Source: an uncultured bacterium (GTDB lineage Bacteria; Verrucomicrobiota; Lentisphaeria; Victivallales; UBA1829). From it: a stretch of DNA of 64,000 nt. Below the pieces are notes generated by a model. That model saw only the letters and a program-made list of their open reading frames with translations. It had not been told where the DNA came from and made no database searches. The stretch lies in the NCBI GenBank assembly GCA_900548385.1, contig URKJ01000008.1, positions 61,759 through 125,758 on the forward strand. Reading direction: 5' to 3'. Of this stretch, positions 33,553 through 42,002 are shown in pieces; position 1 is the stretch's first letter, and each line of letters begins with the position of its first letter. The position numbers were made by a program, and so were the translations under genes.

Positions 33553-35154
33553 ATGTGGTGGAAATGGAATCCGGCGGAAATGTGTCGGAGAGCGTGGCGT
33601 TCGTATCCGGCGGCATGGAATGCGGAGGATTGTATGTTTGCCGTTTGTTCCGGTCTTCTGCCGTTGCTGCTGATGGTGTTTTTTTACACCAGGAACGTTT
33701 TTGTCGTGGAATTCTGGCCGTGTATGCTGAATGCCGCGTTCATTTCTGTTCTCTGCCTGACGGTTTTTGCCGGGGTCCGTTTTTTGTTCCGCAGCGGAGA
33801 GCTTGCGTTTTGCGGAGCGCTGCTGACGGTATTTTTCTTTTTTTCTTACGGGGAGTACAACGGTCTGGTTATAGATATTCTGCCGTTCGGGGTTACTTCC
33901 GCATATCTGCTGCTTCTTGCGGGAATATTTTGCCTGGCAGCCTGGCTGTTTGCGGGAAAGCGGATCCGGTTCAAGCCGTGGGTTGTGCACTGCCTGACGA
34001 TCGGAACGGTGGCACTTTTTCTGATTCAATGCGGAAAGGCGTTGCCGGTAATGATCAAAAGCGAGAGGCTGGGCTATCGCTGCGACTGGCGGCCAATGAC
34101 CGATCCGGCGCTTCCCTCTCCGGATATTCATTGGATTCATTGTGACGGCATGTTGGGGTTTGATTCTTTTCAGACCTGTTATCAGGACCGTCAGGAGGAG
34201 TTTCAGCGCTTTCTGGAGCAAAACGGATTTGAGGTTTACCGGAGTGCCTCGTTTAACGCTCTGAGAAGGACCGTTTGCGCGCTTCCGGCTCTGATGAGCC
34301 CCGCGTTTTATGACCGGTATCTGGGGCATCATATCGACTCGCAGACGAACCTGTTTCGTTTTCTGGGGGAGAATAAGCGGATTTTTGATTATCACCGTCT
34401 GATGCAGAATGAATTATATTGTTCTTTTTCGGCAAAGGGGTACCGGTTGCATTTTCCTGTCAGGCAGACGAAATATATCGGGTATGTGAGAGAAAGAGCG
34501 GAACTCCGCAGTATGCTGTGGAAAGCGACATGCGATGAAACCGGATGTTTTTTCGGCTATTTGAATCAATGGATGCCGTTGTCTCTTTTTCTTTCTGCGC
34601 CGGATGCCGACGAGGCCCTGTATTCTCCGGAAGCTGTTGCCGCATTCTGGGGGAAAGAGATTGCAGGATCGGCATTCGGGAAAGGCAATATGTCCTACTT
34701 GTCCGGATGTATGGACGCGCTCGAAGTCGAATCTCCGAAACTGGTTGTTTACAACCATGAGGTGGCGCATTATCCGTATATTTATGACCGGAACGGCAAT
34801 TTGCGGAATGTTGACAAAAAGAATACCGATCCGGAAAATTATCCGGAACAGCACCGGTTTTCGGCGGCGTTTCTGAGGCGGATGATTACCCGTATTGTGG
34901 AGTCGGATCCCGATGCCGTCATCGTCGTTCAGGCGGACCACGGTCTGCACGGTACAACGGAGGCGCAGATATACCGGGCGTTCGGCAAGGGAGCCGTTCC
35001 GGCGGATCTTTGGAACCACACGATCAGTGCGGTGCGTGTGCCGCTGAAATACCGGAATGGAAACGAGGTGCGGATGAGAAATTCTCCGCTGAATATTTCC
35101 CGCTATCTGATCAATTCGTTTGTCGGACGTGGAAATTATGAGTATCGGAACTGA
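33553..35154 (+). CDS. Membrane-anchored alkaline-phosphatase-fold transferase (sulfatase/LtaS-like)
   Basis: A 533-aa protein with four to five membrane segments in the first 165 residues (for example MFAVCSGLLPLLLMVFF and SAYLLLLAGIFCLAAWLF). A C-terminal catalytic domain of the sulfatase/phosphoglycerol-transferase superfamily follows. Metal-ligand blocks are IHWIHCDGMLGFD and VVQADHGLHGT. A Thr in NALRRTVCALPALMS sits where the nucleophile is expected, and NHEVAHYPYIYD lies near the active-site histidine. Such enzymes transfer phospho-headgroups (phosphoglycerol, phosphoethanolamine) to glycans or lipids outside the inner membrane. It starts a group with the two following genes; the true substrate is unknown. 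Confidence 0.75.
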   Translation: MWWKWNPAEMCRRAWRSYPAAWNAEDCMFAVCSGLLPLLLMVFFYTRNVFVVEFWPCMLNAAFISVLCLTVFAGVRFLFRSGELAFCGALLTVFFFFSYGEYNGLVIDILPFGVTSAYLLLLAGIFCLAAWLFAGKRIRFKPWVVHCLTIGTVALFLIQCGKALPVMIKSERLGYRCDWRPMTDPALPSPDIHWIHCDGMLGFDSFQTCYQDRQEEFQRFLEQNGFEVYRSASFNALRRTVCALPALMSPAFYDRYLGHHIDSQTNLFRFLGENKRIFDYHRLMQNELYCSFSAKGYRLHFPVRQTKYIGYVRERAELRSMLWKATCDETGCFFGYLNQWMPLSLFLSAPDADEALYSPEAVAAFWGKEIAGSAFGKGNMSYLSGCMDALEVESPKLVVYNHEVAHYPYIYDRNGNLRNVDKKNTDPENYPEQHRFSAAFLRRMITRIVESDPDAVIVVQADHGLHGTTEAQIYRAFGKGAVPADLWNHTISAVRVPLKYRNGNEVRMRNSPLNISRYLINSFVGRGNYEYRN

Positions 35155-35174
35155 CAACTGTAAGGAGGTTTCCC

Positions 35175-35369
35175 ATGTACATTGATCCCGGATTCGGGTC
35201 TCTGCTGTTTCAGGGGGTCGCGGCGTTTCTGGCGGCCTGCGTTGCTTATTTTGCATTCTGCAAAGCGAAAGTGCTTGGCGTGTTTCGACGGAAGAAGAAA
35301 GAGGAGGAAGATTCGTCTTCCGCTTCCGTCTCTCCTGCGGATACGGATGAAGACGGGTTTTTGAAATGA
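35175..35369 (+). CDS. Small single-pass membrane protein with DPG-type N-terminus
   Basis: A 64-aa protein beginning MYIDPGFGSLLFQGVAAFLA. The YIDPGxGS start followed by one membrane helix (about 9-30) is a recurrent small-protein family found next to surface-polysaccharide genes. A basic stretch (FRRKKKEEEDSSS) and an acidic Ser-rich tail follow. The AAGGAGG ribosome site is strong. It sits between the transferase and the kinase-methyltransferase, and its stop overlaps the next start by 4 bp (ATGA), so the three genes are translated together. Function is unknown; an anchor or partner role is inferred. Confidence 0.8.
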   Translation: MYIDPGFGSLLFQGVAAFLAACVAYFAFCKAKVLGVFRRKKKEEEDSSSASVSPADTDEDGFLK

Positions 35370-36739
35370 ACGATCCCGCGTCTTTCCGGGACCCCGCCGG
35401 AGTAGTGTTTTACGAGAACGGAATGGTGAAACGCCGGATCAATGCCTGCTATATGCCGCAGTACAGAAAACTGATCGGATCCGGACTGTACCGGGAACTC
35501 GTGGCTGCCGGGATGCTGGTCCCTCACAGAGAACTGCCGGAAGAGAGCGGTCCGGAGGAGCTGGTGATCCGTCCGCTCCGGATTCCGATGATCTCCTATC
35601 CGTACGAGTGGTCATTCGGTATGCTGCGGGATGCGGCCTTGCTGACGCTGAGGGCCCATAAAACGGCTCTGCGGTACGGGATGTGTCTGAAAGATGCGTC
35701 CGCTTACAATATACAGTTCATTGCCGGACGTCCCCTGCTGATTGACACGCTTTCTTTTGAAGTGTATCAGGAGGGGGAGCCGTGGTGCGCGTATGGGCAG
35801 TTCTGCCGTCATTTTCTCGCGCCGCTGCTTCTGATGTGTCATACCGATCTGCGCCTGAATCAGCTGCTGCGGGTATATCTGGATGGAATTCCGCTTGATC
35901 TGGCGGACCGTCTGCTGAACGGAAAAGGCGGATGGACGGCGCGGGTGCATATCCGCTGGCACGCGCGCGCCGTGCAGAAACACGGTGAGGAGGTCCGGGA
36001 GCACTGCCGGAAAAGAGTGCGGCTCCCGATGTCCCGTCAGATCGCGATGATCGGGAGTCTGGAAAACGCGGTCAGCCGGCTGAAGCTGCGGAAGATCGTC
36101 ACGGAGTGGGGCGATTACTATTCCGGAACGAATTATTCCGCCGGAGCCGCTGCCGGAAAACTGGAATGCGTGCGGAAGCTGCTGGCAGAAACCGGAGCCG
36201 GGACGGTCTGGGATTTCGGAGCGAACGATGGAAGGTATACCCGGCTTGCGTTGAGCTCCAGGGCGTCTCTGGCGGTTGCGTTCGATATGGATCCCGTTGC
36301 GGTGGAACGCAACTACAATACGGTCCGCAAGAGCGGCGAACAGATTCTTCCGTTGCTGTTGGACTTGAGCAATCCGAGTCCGTCTATCGGTTTTGCGAAC
36401 CGGGAGCGGACGGCTCTTCCGGCCCGCGGAACGCCGGATTGCATTCTGATGCTCGCAGTGATTCATCACCTCGCGATTTCGAACAACCTGCCGTTGCCGC
36501 GTATTGCGGAATGGCTCGGCGGGCTGACGGCGTTTCTGATCATAGAGTTCGTACCGAAAGAGGATTCGCAGGTTCAGCGTCTTCTGCGGAACCGGGCGGA
36601 TGTTTTTCCCGGCTACACGCAGGAGTCGTTTGAGAGGGAGTTTTCCCGCTTTTTCCAGTTGCGGCACCGGATCGCTCTGCCGGAGAGTCTGCGTACTCTT
36701 TATTTGTGGGAGCGCAGACCGGTACCGGATGAAAAATGA
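35366..36739 (+). CDS. Kinase-like / SAM-dependent methyltransferase fusion protein
   Basis: A 457-aa protein. The N-terminal part (to about 240) contains KDASAYNIQF followed by GRPLLIDTLSFEVY. This spacing of Asp, Asn and a second Asp matches the catalytic and metal loops of kinase-fold phosphotransferases. The C-terminal part (about 250-457) is a class I methyltransferase with motif I TVWDFGANDGRYTRLA, an acidic end of strand 2 (AVAFDMDPVAVERNY) and ILMLAVIHHLAISNN. WbdD, the O-antigen chain terminator, combines the same two activities in the opposite order, so capping of a surface glycan by phosphate and methyl is an attractive inference. The kinase call is weaker than the methyltransferase call. 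Confidence 0.72.
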   Translation: MNDPASFRDPAGVVFYENGMVKRRINACYMPQYRKLIGSGLYRELVAAGMLVPHRELPEESGPEELVIRPLRIPMISYPYEWSFGMLRDAALLTLRAHKTALRYGMCLKDASAYNIQFIAGRPLLIDTLSFEVYQEGEPWCAYGQFCRHFLAPLLLMCHTDLRLNQLLRVYLDGIPLDLADRLLNGKGGWTARVHIRWHARAVQKHGEEVREHCRKRVRLPMSRQIAMIGSLENAVSRLKLRKIVTEWGDYYSGTNYSAGAAAGKLECVRKLLAETGAGTVWDFGANDGRYTRLALSSRASLAVAFDMDPVAVERNYNTVRKSGEQILPLLLDLSNPSPSIGFANRERTALPARGTPDCILMLAVIHHLAISNNLPLPRIAEWLGGLTAFLIIEFVPKEDSQVQRLLRNRADVFPGYTQESFEREFSRFFQLRHRIALPESLRTLYLWERRPVPDEK

Positions 36740-36747
36740 GGTATGAT

Positions 36748-36772
36748 TTCCCGGCGGAACTGCCGCCGGGAA
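36748..36772. terminator. Strong hairpin between convergent genes
   Basis: TTCCCGGCGG (36748-36757) and CCGCCGGGAA (36763-36772) form a perfect 10-bp stem with loop AACTG, lying between the methyltransferase stop and the siroheme reductase stop. T-runs are short. Confidence 0.6.
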
Positions 36773-36784
36773 TGTTTCCGGCTG

Positions 36785-38278
36785 TCAGCAGAGTCCCAGC
36801 CTTGCCATGATCTTGCCGACGGCTTCTCCGTCTCCGGTCGGTTCCGCTTCGGGTGTGCCGAGGATCTGATCCGGATTTTCTTTCTGATAGAACTGCCAGC
36901 ATGGGGCGCCGTTTTTAATGAGTCCGTTCAGGCCGATATCCGCCATCGGATGGGTGGTGCAGCAGCTCGGACACCCGGAAATCCGGATTTTGTCGATGAT
37001 CTGGTCCGCCAGCCGGATTTTTTCCTCTTCTTTTCCGTCAAAATACGCGTCAAGCGCCGCGCCGATGCTGTCGCCGAGTTCCGGAGAATTCCGGATGCCG
37101 ATCTTGCAGACGGTGCAGCCGATGCAGGTCACGATCTGTCCGGCAAAGGATTTCAGAGTCGTATCCAGTTTCGGCAGCAGTTTCAGCAGGTCGTCGTAAA
37201 GCGCGGGGAGGGCGTCGGTCGGGAAATCGACGAAATAGAAGTCGCGGGCGGGCGTCAGACGCAGTTCCGCAAGAGCATACTTTTCCATGATCCAGTGGAA
37301 TGCTTCCAGGTCTTTGACCCGGAGATTGCCGTGTGGAATGCGGACGTGCACCAGTGATTCCTCCGGCTTGGTGGACGGGCTGGTGTTCAGGCGCTTCCAT
37401 GCGTCGAGTCCGGGGTTGAGATGGGCGCTGAAACTCTTCGGGAGAAGACGTTCGCGCGATTTCCCGAATTCCGGCTTCAGATCGGGCGCTTCGGCTTTTT
37501 CAAAGTAGGAAAGATAAAGTTTTTTGAACTCTTCCGCTCCGAGAGCTTTGACGATGTAGCGGATCCGCGCCATGGCGCGGTTCGTGCGGTTGCCGTGTTC
37601 CGAGAACAGGTCGATCATTGCTTTGGCAGCGGCGGCGGCTTTGGCGACGGGGATGAAATCAAGCAGCAGGACGCCTTCGGCGCTGTTGCGTCCGATTCCT
37701 CCTCCGCCCCAGACCCGGAATCCTTTCATGCCGTCTTTTTTGATGGCGAGGAAACCGAGGTCCTGAACCCGGACAAAGCGTTCGTCCTGCGGTGCGTCGA
37801 ACATGGCGATTTTGATTTTGCGCGGAAGATGAAACGCGGATTCAACGGAGAAAATATATTTTTTCAGTTCTTCCGCGTAAGGATAAACATCGAAAACCGA
37901 TTCTTTGCGGAGCCCTCCGAGCGGGGAGGTCAGAATATTGCGGAACGTGTCGCCGCCGCCTCCGCGGAACGGAAGACCGAGTTGGAGACAGAGATCAATG
38001 ACCGCTTCAATTCGTGTCGGTTCGACGTCGTGGAGCTGGATTGCCTCGCGGGTTGTCAGGTGCAGGAAACGCGCTTTCGAGCATTTGGCGATCTCGATGA
38101 CCTTCTGCAGGTTTTCCCTGGAGACCCGGCCGCCGTTGATGCGCAGCCGCATCATGAACAAACCGTTTTTCTGCTGATAGATTCCGTAGGGCGAGAAAAC
38201 ACCCTTGATTTCCGCCGCGGTTCTGGTTCCGGCGAGAAACTCCCGGAGAGCCTCTTTTTCTTTCGTGTAGTCGTACAT
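36785..38278 (-). CDS. Ferredoxin-type nitrite/sulfite reductase (siroheme protein)
   Basis: A 497-aa protein with the two-fold repeat of the nitrite/sulfite reductase family (ferredoxin-like half domain early, GGGGDTFRNILTSPLGG, and a second one after residue 320). The 4Fe-4S/siroheme ligands are present: TCIGCTVCKIG (C-X5-C) and SGCPSCCTTH (C-X3-C). It would reduce sulfite to sulfide or nitrite to ammonia with six electrons. No cysG, ferredoxin or sulfate-assimilation genes are adjacent, so the substrate cannot be decided. GGAGGA precedes the ATG. A promoter overlaps that of the divergent sixA. Confidence 0.85.
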   Translation of the reverse strand: MYDYTKEKEALREFLAGTRTAAEIKGVFSPYGIYQQKNGLFMMRLRINGGRVSRENLQKVIEIAKCSKARFLHLTTREAIQLHDVEPTRIEAVIDLCLQLGLPFRGGGGDTFRNILTSPLGGLRKESVFDVYPYAEELKKYIFSVESAFHLPRKIKIAMFDAPQDERFVRVQDLGFLAIKKDGMKGFRVWGGGGIGRNSAEGVLLLDFIPVAKAAAAAKAMIDLFSEHGNRTNRAMARIRYIVKALGAEEFKKLYLSYFEKAEAPDLKPEFGKSRERLLPKSFSAHLNPGLDAWKRLNTSPSTKPEESLVHVRIPHGNLRVKDLEAFHWIMEKYALAELRLTPARDFYFVDFPTDALPALYDDLLKLLPKLDTTLKSFAGQIVTCIGCTVCKIGIRNSPELGDSIGAALDAYFDGKEEEKIRLADQIIDKIRISGCPSCCTTHPMADIGLNGLIKNGAPCWQFYQKENPDQILGTPEAEPTGDGEAVGKIMARLGLC

Positions 38279-38315
38279 GCTTCCTCCTCCGTTTTTCGAT
38301 AAAAAGTACAGAAGA

Positions 38316-38343
38316 AATATACTTGTTTTTTCCCGGATTGCAA
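38316..38343 (-). promoter_or_regulatory. Sigma-70 promoter of the siroheme reductase gene
   Basis: On the minus strand TTGCAA (38343-38338) and TATATT (38321-38316) are 16 bp apart. It overlaps the sixA promoter on the other strand. Confidence 0.55.
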
Positions 38344-38351
38344 TCTATATT
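38323..38351 (+). promoter_or_regulatory. Sigma-70 promoter of sixA
   Basis: TTGTTT (38323-38328) and TATATT (38346-38351) are 17 bp apart, followed by AAAGGA and the ATG at 38379. Confidence 0.55.
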
Positions 38352-38378
38352 ATGCAGGAAACAGAAAGGATTTTTATC

Positions 38379-38876
38379 ATGCCGAAAACGATTCTGCTGA
38401 TCCGCCACGCCAAGGCGCAGCCGTTCGGGCTTGTCCGTTGCGATTACGACCGGACTCTTGATCCGCGCGGGGTTCTGGAGGCAAGAAAGGCGGGTGCCGG
38501 ATTGCGGAAACTGCAAATCTCTCCGCAGCTGTTTATGGCAAGTCCCGCGCCGCGCGCTCTTTATACGCTCCGCCTGATTCTGACGGAGATGAAACTGGAT
38601 CCGGAACAGATTGTTACGGACCGTTCGATCTATGAGGGGGACCTTTCCGCTCTGCTGAATCTGGTCCGGGCATTTCCCGACGATGTTTCCTGTGCGATGT
38701 TCTGCGGGCACAATCCGGGAATTTCGGAATTGGTCGGTCATCTCTACAACAGTTACGCGCCGGCAATGTCCACATGCGAAGTCGTCGGGCTGACGCTGGA
38801 GACCGACCGCTGGATGGATGCCGGACTCGTCCCCGCGGTCTGCGATTTCCGTATCACTTCCGGGCAGCGCGCATGA
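38379..38876 (+). CDS. SixA-like phosphohistidine phosphatase
   Basis: A 165-aa member of the histidine phosphatase superfamily. The catalytic motif is LLIRHAKA near the N-terminus; the second His is in FCGHNPGISELVGHL. SixA removes phosphate from phosphohistidine on phosphotransfer proteins. A PTS EIIA gene lies 5 kb away, but no direct partner is adjacent. The start at 38379 is chosen from AAAGGA at eight bases; the frame extends upstream without homology. The TGA overlaps the start of the YkgJ-type gene by 4 bp. Confidence 0.85.
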   Translation: MPKTILLIRHAKAQPFGLVRCDYDRTLDPRGVLEARKAGAGLRKLQISPQLFMASPAPRALYTLRLILTEMKLDPEQIVTDRSIYEGDLSALLNLVRAFPDDVSCAMFCGHNPGISELVGHLYNSYAPAMSTCEVVGLTLETDRWMDAGLVPAVCDFRITSGQRA

Positions 38877-40117
38877 AACGGGTCCGTTATTACCCATCCC
38901 AGACGCTGGGCTGCATCGGCTGCGGCAAGTGCTGCGGCGGTTGGCCGGTTCCTGTTTCGGAAGAAGAGGTCCGGAGTATCTCCGCGTTGCCACTGACCGG
39001 ACTTCCCGTACCTCCCGCACAGTGCTTTCAGCAGGAGAAGCGGGGATGGTACCTGAAAAAGCTGGATGGACATTGCATTTTTCTGGACGACGAAAAAAAA
39101 TGCCGGATCCATTCGCAGTTCGGGTTTGACGCCAAGCCGTTGACCTGCCGTCTTTATCCGCTGGATGTGCGGACCTGGAGCGACGGTTCCGTTTCCGCGG
39201 CTCTCCGGTATGACTGCCCTGCCGCCGCCTGCGGACAGGGCTGTGAGCTGACGGCATGCGGACCGCGGATTCTGTCGTTTGCGCGGGAATTGGAGAAACG
39301 GCGGAAGAAACCCGCCACAGCAGATTATTCCGAAGTGATTGCGCCGGAAGTGGAGCGTTTGCAGGAGATCGCGGATGCGTACTGCAGAATTCTGACGGAG
39401 GAATCCGTGCCGGAGAAAGTGCGGTTTTACGGTGCAGCCTGTCTGATCCATTTTCATGCGAAAGAGCAGAATTCCGATGATATTCTGGAAGCGGAAGAGT
39501 TCGGCGACGATGCGTTTGAATTTTTTTTACGGAGCGTCGAACACCTTTCCGGTTGTCTGGAGGATCCGCCGAAGATGCGGCGCGATATTCCGGTTGCGTT
39601 CCGCACCCTGTTCTGGAATTTTCTCCGGGCGGATGAATCGGTTCCGCTTGCCGGGCGGATCGCGTCAACCGTTGCCTCCCTGCGTTTTATTCTCGGCGGC
39701 GGAAGCCTGCTGCGGACGCCTGTCAAGGCGGACGTCAGTGCGAAAATGCTGTTTGCCGCGATGCGGAAATGCCGTCCGGAGCGCGGAGCGTTTCAGCCGT
39801 ATCTGCAATTTTTGCGCGGAAGGCTGGAGTCGCTTCATTTCTGCGGAACTCCCGCTTGCGGGCTGACGTTTGAAGAGGGACTTCTCTATCTGCTGGCGTC
39901 GTATCCGGTGATCAATGCGCTTTCGGCGGTGTTTGCTCTTTCGCGCGGTTCGTTCCGTCAGAACGGGGAGGATGTGGCGCGGGCGGTGATTCTGCTTGAC
40001 CACAGTTTTTTGCGGACCCGTCTTTATACACTCCGTTCCATGCGGACCGCTTTACGGAAAGTCGTGTCGGAAGAGTATTTTGCGGCGTTACTGAGTCTTT
40101 GCCCGGATTCGGAGTGA
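38873..40117 (+). CDS. YkgJ-type cysteine-cluster protein (FliB-like)
   Basis: A 414-aa protein. The N-terminal 110 residues carry the YkgJ/UPF0153 cluster CIGCGKCCGG with later cysteines in CIFLDDEKKCRIH and LTCRLYPLD, likely binding an Fe-S cluster or zinc. The same cluster occurs in flagellin lysine-N-methylase FliB. The remaining 300 residues are helical without known motifs. No flagellar genes are in the window, so a methylase role is only a possibility. Translation is coupled to sixA by an ATGA overlap. Its 3' end overlaps the convergent hypothetical gene by 30 bp. Confidence 0.72.
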   Translation: MKRVRYYPSQTLGCIGCGKCCGGWPVPVSEEEVRSISALPLTGLPVPPAQCFQQEKRGWYLKKLDGHCIFLDDEKKCRIHSQFGFDAKPLTCRLYPLDVRTWSDGSVSAALRYDCPAAACGQGCELTACGPRILSFARELEKRRKKPATADYSEVIAPEVERLQEIADAYCRILTEESVPEKVRFYGAACLIHFHAKEQNSDDILEAEEFGDDAFEFFLRSVEHLSGCLEDPPKMRRDIPVAFRTLFWNFLRADESVPLAGRIASTVASLRFILGGGSLLRTPVKADVSAKMLFAAMRKCRPERGAFQPYLQFLRGRLESLHFCGTPACGLTFEEGLLYLLASYPVINALSAVFALSRGSFRQNGEDVARAVILLDHSFLRTRLYTLRSMRTALRKVVSEEYFAALLSLCPDSE

Positions 40118-40591
40118 AGCGGCGTCCGCATCAATCGCCTTGAGCTGATCCGCCGTCATCTTTTCCGGTCCGACGAACATCAGCGACCAGAGATGACCGT
40201 TTGCGACCAGCAGATACTGGATGATTTTTTTCCCGCTCCGGCGGTATTCCAGGCGCGCGGCGTCGAGTCCGCCGATCTTGATCGTCGTATTCCGGACTCC
40301 GCCGATGGTTTTCGGGTCGGCGGAAAGTGCGTCAAAAGTTGCCTGACGGTTGAACGCAAGATCTCCGAACGTTTCCATGGAAAGAAGGTGGGCGACGAGC
40401 GGAGTTTTGCCGGAGAGGTCTTGAAACGCCGTCAGCTTTGTGGATCCCTGACCGATCAGACGGGTGAGGAACGTTCCGCTCTTCCAGTCACCGGATAATT
40501 TGAGTGTATATCCCTCTTTTTCCGACCCGAAGTCCGCGGCGGAGAGAAGCGGGCAGAGCAGGGACAGGAGCAATACCGGGAACCATTTCAT
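40088..40591 (-). CDS. Exported hypothetical protein
   Basis: A 167-aa protein with a clear signal peptide (MKWFPVLLLSLLCPLLSA, then ADFGSEKEGYTLKLSGDW). The mature part is a small alpha/beta domain of about 145 residues with no recognised motif; the pattern GGLDAARLEYRRSGKKIIQY and LLVANGHLWSLMFVG resembles periplasmic PsbP/DUF1795-like folds, but this is uncertain. The ATG at 40591 is chosen over the TTG at 40597 because GGAGAAG precedes it at six bases and it overlaps the pdxA TGA (ATGA). It is probably co-expressed with pdxA. Confidence 0.7.
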   Translation of the reverse strand: MKWFPVLLLSLLCPLLSAADFGSEKEGYTLKLSGDWKSGTFLTRLIGQGSTKLTAFQDLSGKTPLVAHLLSMETFGDLAFNRQATFDALSADPKTIGGVRNTTIKIGGLDAARLEYRRSGKKIIQYLLVANGHLWSLMFVGPEKMTADQLKAIDADAASLRIRAKTQ

Positions 40592-41547
40592 TGACAACTT
40601 CTCCGTTTTGCATTGGCGCGTTTGATCGCTGTGTGTATTGCGGCTTCCAGACTTCCCGTGTCGGCGACACCTTTCCAGGCAATTTCAAATGCGGTTCCGT
40701 GGTCGACGCTGGTGCGGATGATCGGCAGTCCCATCGTGGAGTTTACTCCGCGGTCGAATGCAAGCATTTTGAACGGAATGTGCCCCTGATCGTGATACAT
40801 CGAGACGATGCCGTCGAATGTCTTGCGGATGGAGTCAATAAACAGCGTGTCGGATGGATAGGGACCGGAGACCTTCATTCCGCTTTCCTGAAGTTTCCGG
40901 ATTGCCGGCTTGACGATCTCTTCATCCTCGCTTCCCATGTGTCCGTTTTCCCCGGCATGGGGATTGAGTCCGGCGATCGCGATGCGCGGCTGTTCGACGT
41001 CTTCCGCTTTCGCCGCTTCTTCGACCAGTCTTGCGACCTCCATGATCCGTTCCTGCGTGACGGCTGCGGATACGTCTTTCAGAGCGATATGAGTCGTGAC
41101 GAAAATAACACGCAGATCGCCTGCGGACTGCATCATCGCAAACCGGTCCGTTCCGCAGAGTTCCGCCACGAGCTCCGTATGCCCCGTAAAGGGGATTCCC
41201 GCTTCATTGATGGCGGCTTTGTTGACAGGACAGGTTACAATCGCATCCGCTTTGCCGCCGATGACGTCCTGCGTCGCTTTTACGACCGTATGATAGGCAA
41301 GCAAGCCGGTTTCCGGCGAAAGTTTACCGGGTGTCAGCGAGGAAAACGGAAGCGATCCTGTATTGACAATGTCCGGGGATATTTCCGGTGCGAACCGTTC
41401 CGCCGCCTTGCGGATGATCTCTTCCGGTCCGTACAGGCGGATAACCGCGGCGGAGGCGAGAGCTTCGTTCCGGAGAACACGCACCGCGATTTCCGGTCCG
41501 ATCCCGGCGACGTCGCCGACGGACAGAGCAATGACAGGTCTCTGCAT
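40588..41547 (-). CDS. pdxA: 4-hydroxythreonine-4-phosphate dehydrogenase
   Basis: The 319-aa NAD-dependent enzyme oxidises 4-phosphohydroxy-L-threonine in the DXP-dependent pyridoxal phosphate pathway. Family blocks are all visible: SVGDVAGIGPEIAVR (most members have GDPAGIGPE), PFTGHTELVAELCG, TTHIALKDV with a metal histidine, GLNPHAGENGHMGSED, and YHDQGHIPFKML. Length is normal. PdxA2-type relatives act on other hydroxy-phosphates, so a catabolic role cannot be excluded, though no PdxA2-associated genes are nearby. GlyA in this window is also PLP-dependent, but no physical link is implied. Confidence 0.92.
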   Translation of the reverse strand: MQRPVIALSVGDVAGIGPEIAVRVLRNEALASAAVIRLYGPEEIIRKAAERFAPEISPDIVNTGSLPFSSLTPGKLSPETGLLAYHTVVKATQDVIGGKADAIVTCPVNKAAINEAGIPFTGHTELVAELCGTDRFAMMQSAGDLRVIFVTTHIALKDVSAAVTQERIMEVARLVEEAAKAEDVEQPRIAIAGLNPHAGENGHMGSEDEEIVKPAIRKLQESGMKVSGPYPSDTLFIDSIRKTFDGIVSMYHDQGHIPFKMLAFDRGVNSTMGLPIIRTSVDHGTAFEIAWKGVADTGSLEAAIHTAIKRANAKRRSCQ

Positions 41548-41580
41548 AGTGACTCGGAAAAACTCTGAACGGGGAACCGT

Positions 41581-41799
41581 TCAGGAGTTTTTGGAGGCAA
41601 GATACATTGCCTTTTTTTCTTCGAGAAGGAGTCCGACCTGATCGGAATCAATGGGAGTATAGCCTTTTTCCTTCAGAAAATCAAGGAATCCAAGCCAGTC
41701 CTGATGATTCCAGTTGCCCTGATGCCGTTTGACGAAATTCATGGCGATGGGGGATCTTCTCAACTTTTTGTAGTTCGCCTCTTCTTTGGAAACTGCCAT
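41581..41799 (-). CDS. Small hypothetical soluble protein
   Basis: A 72-aa protein (MAVSKEEANYKKLRRSPI...) with balanced charge and a Trp-rich centre (NWNHQDWLGFLDFLKEKG). No signal peptide or membrane segment is seen. The ribosome site GGAGG lies six bases before the ATG at 41799, which supports it as a real gene; an upstream ATG at 41817 has no such site. It lies 33 bp before pdxA on the same strand and may be its first operon member. Function unknown. Confidence 0.7.
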   Translation of the reverse strand: MAVSKEEANYKKLRRSPIAMNFVKRHQGNWNHQDWLGFLDFLKEKGYTPIDSDQVGLLLEEKKAMYLASKNS

Positions 41800-41949
41800 A
41801 ATGGACCTCCTTAACAATAGGTTGTTGACCGCACAGCGGTTTCTTGTAATATAACAGGGAAATCCGGAAAAATCAAGCCGGATTTTCTGAATTCGTAAAT
41901 TTGGCGGTATTCAACGTCCGGAAAACATCCGTGAGGAGGAAAAAGAAAT

Positions 41950-41989
41950 CCGGACGGACTCCGTGCCCTGGTTTGCCGGGTCCGTCCGG
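41950..41989 (-). terminator. Terminator of the FAD oxidoreductase gene
   Basis: CCGGACGGAC (41950-41959) and GTCCGTCCGG (41980-41989) form a perfect 10-bp stem; on the minus strand ATTTCTTTTTCC follows. It is 13 bp beyond the stop at 42003. Confidence 0.8.
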
Positions 41990-42002
41990 GTTGTGATTGG
42001 AA

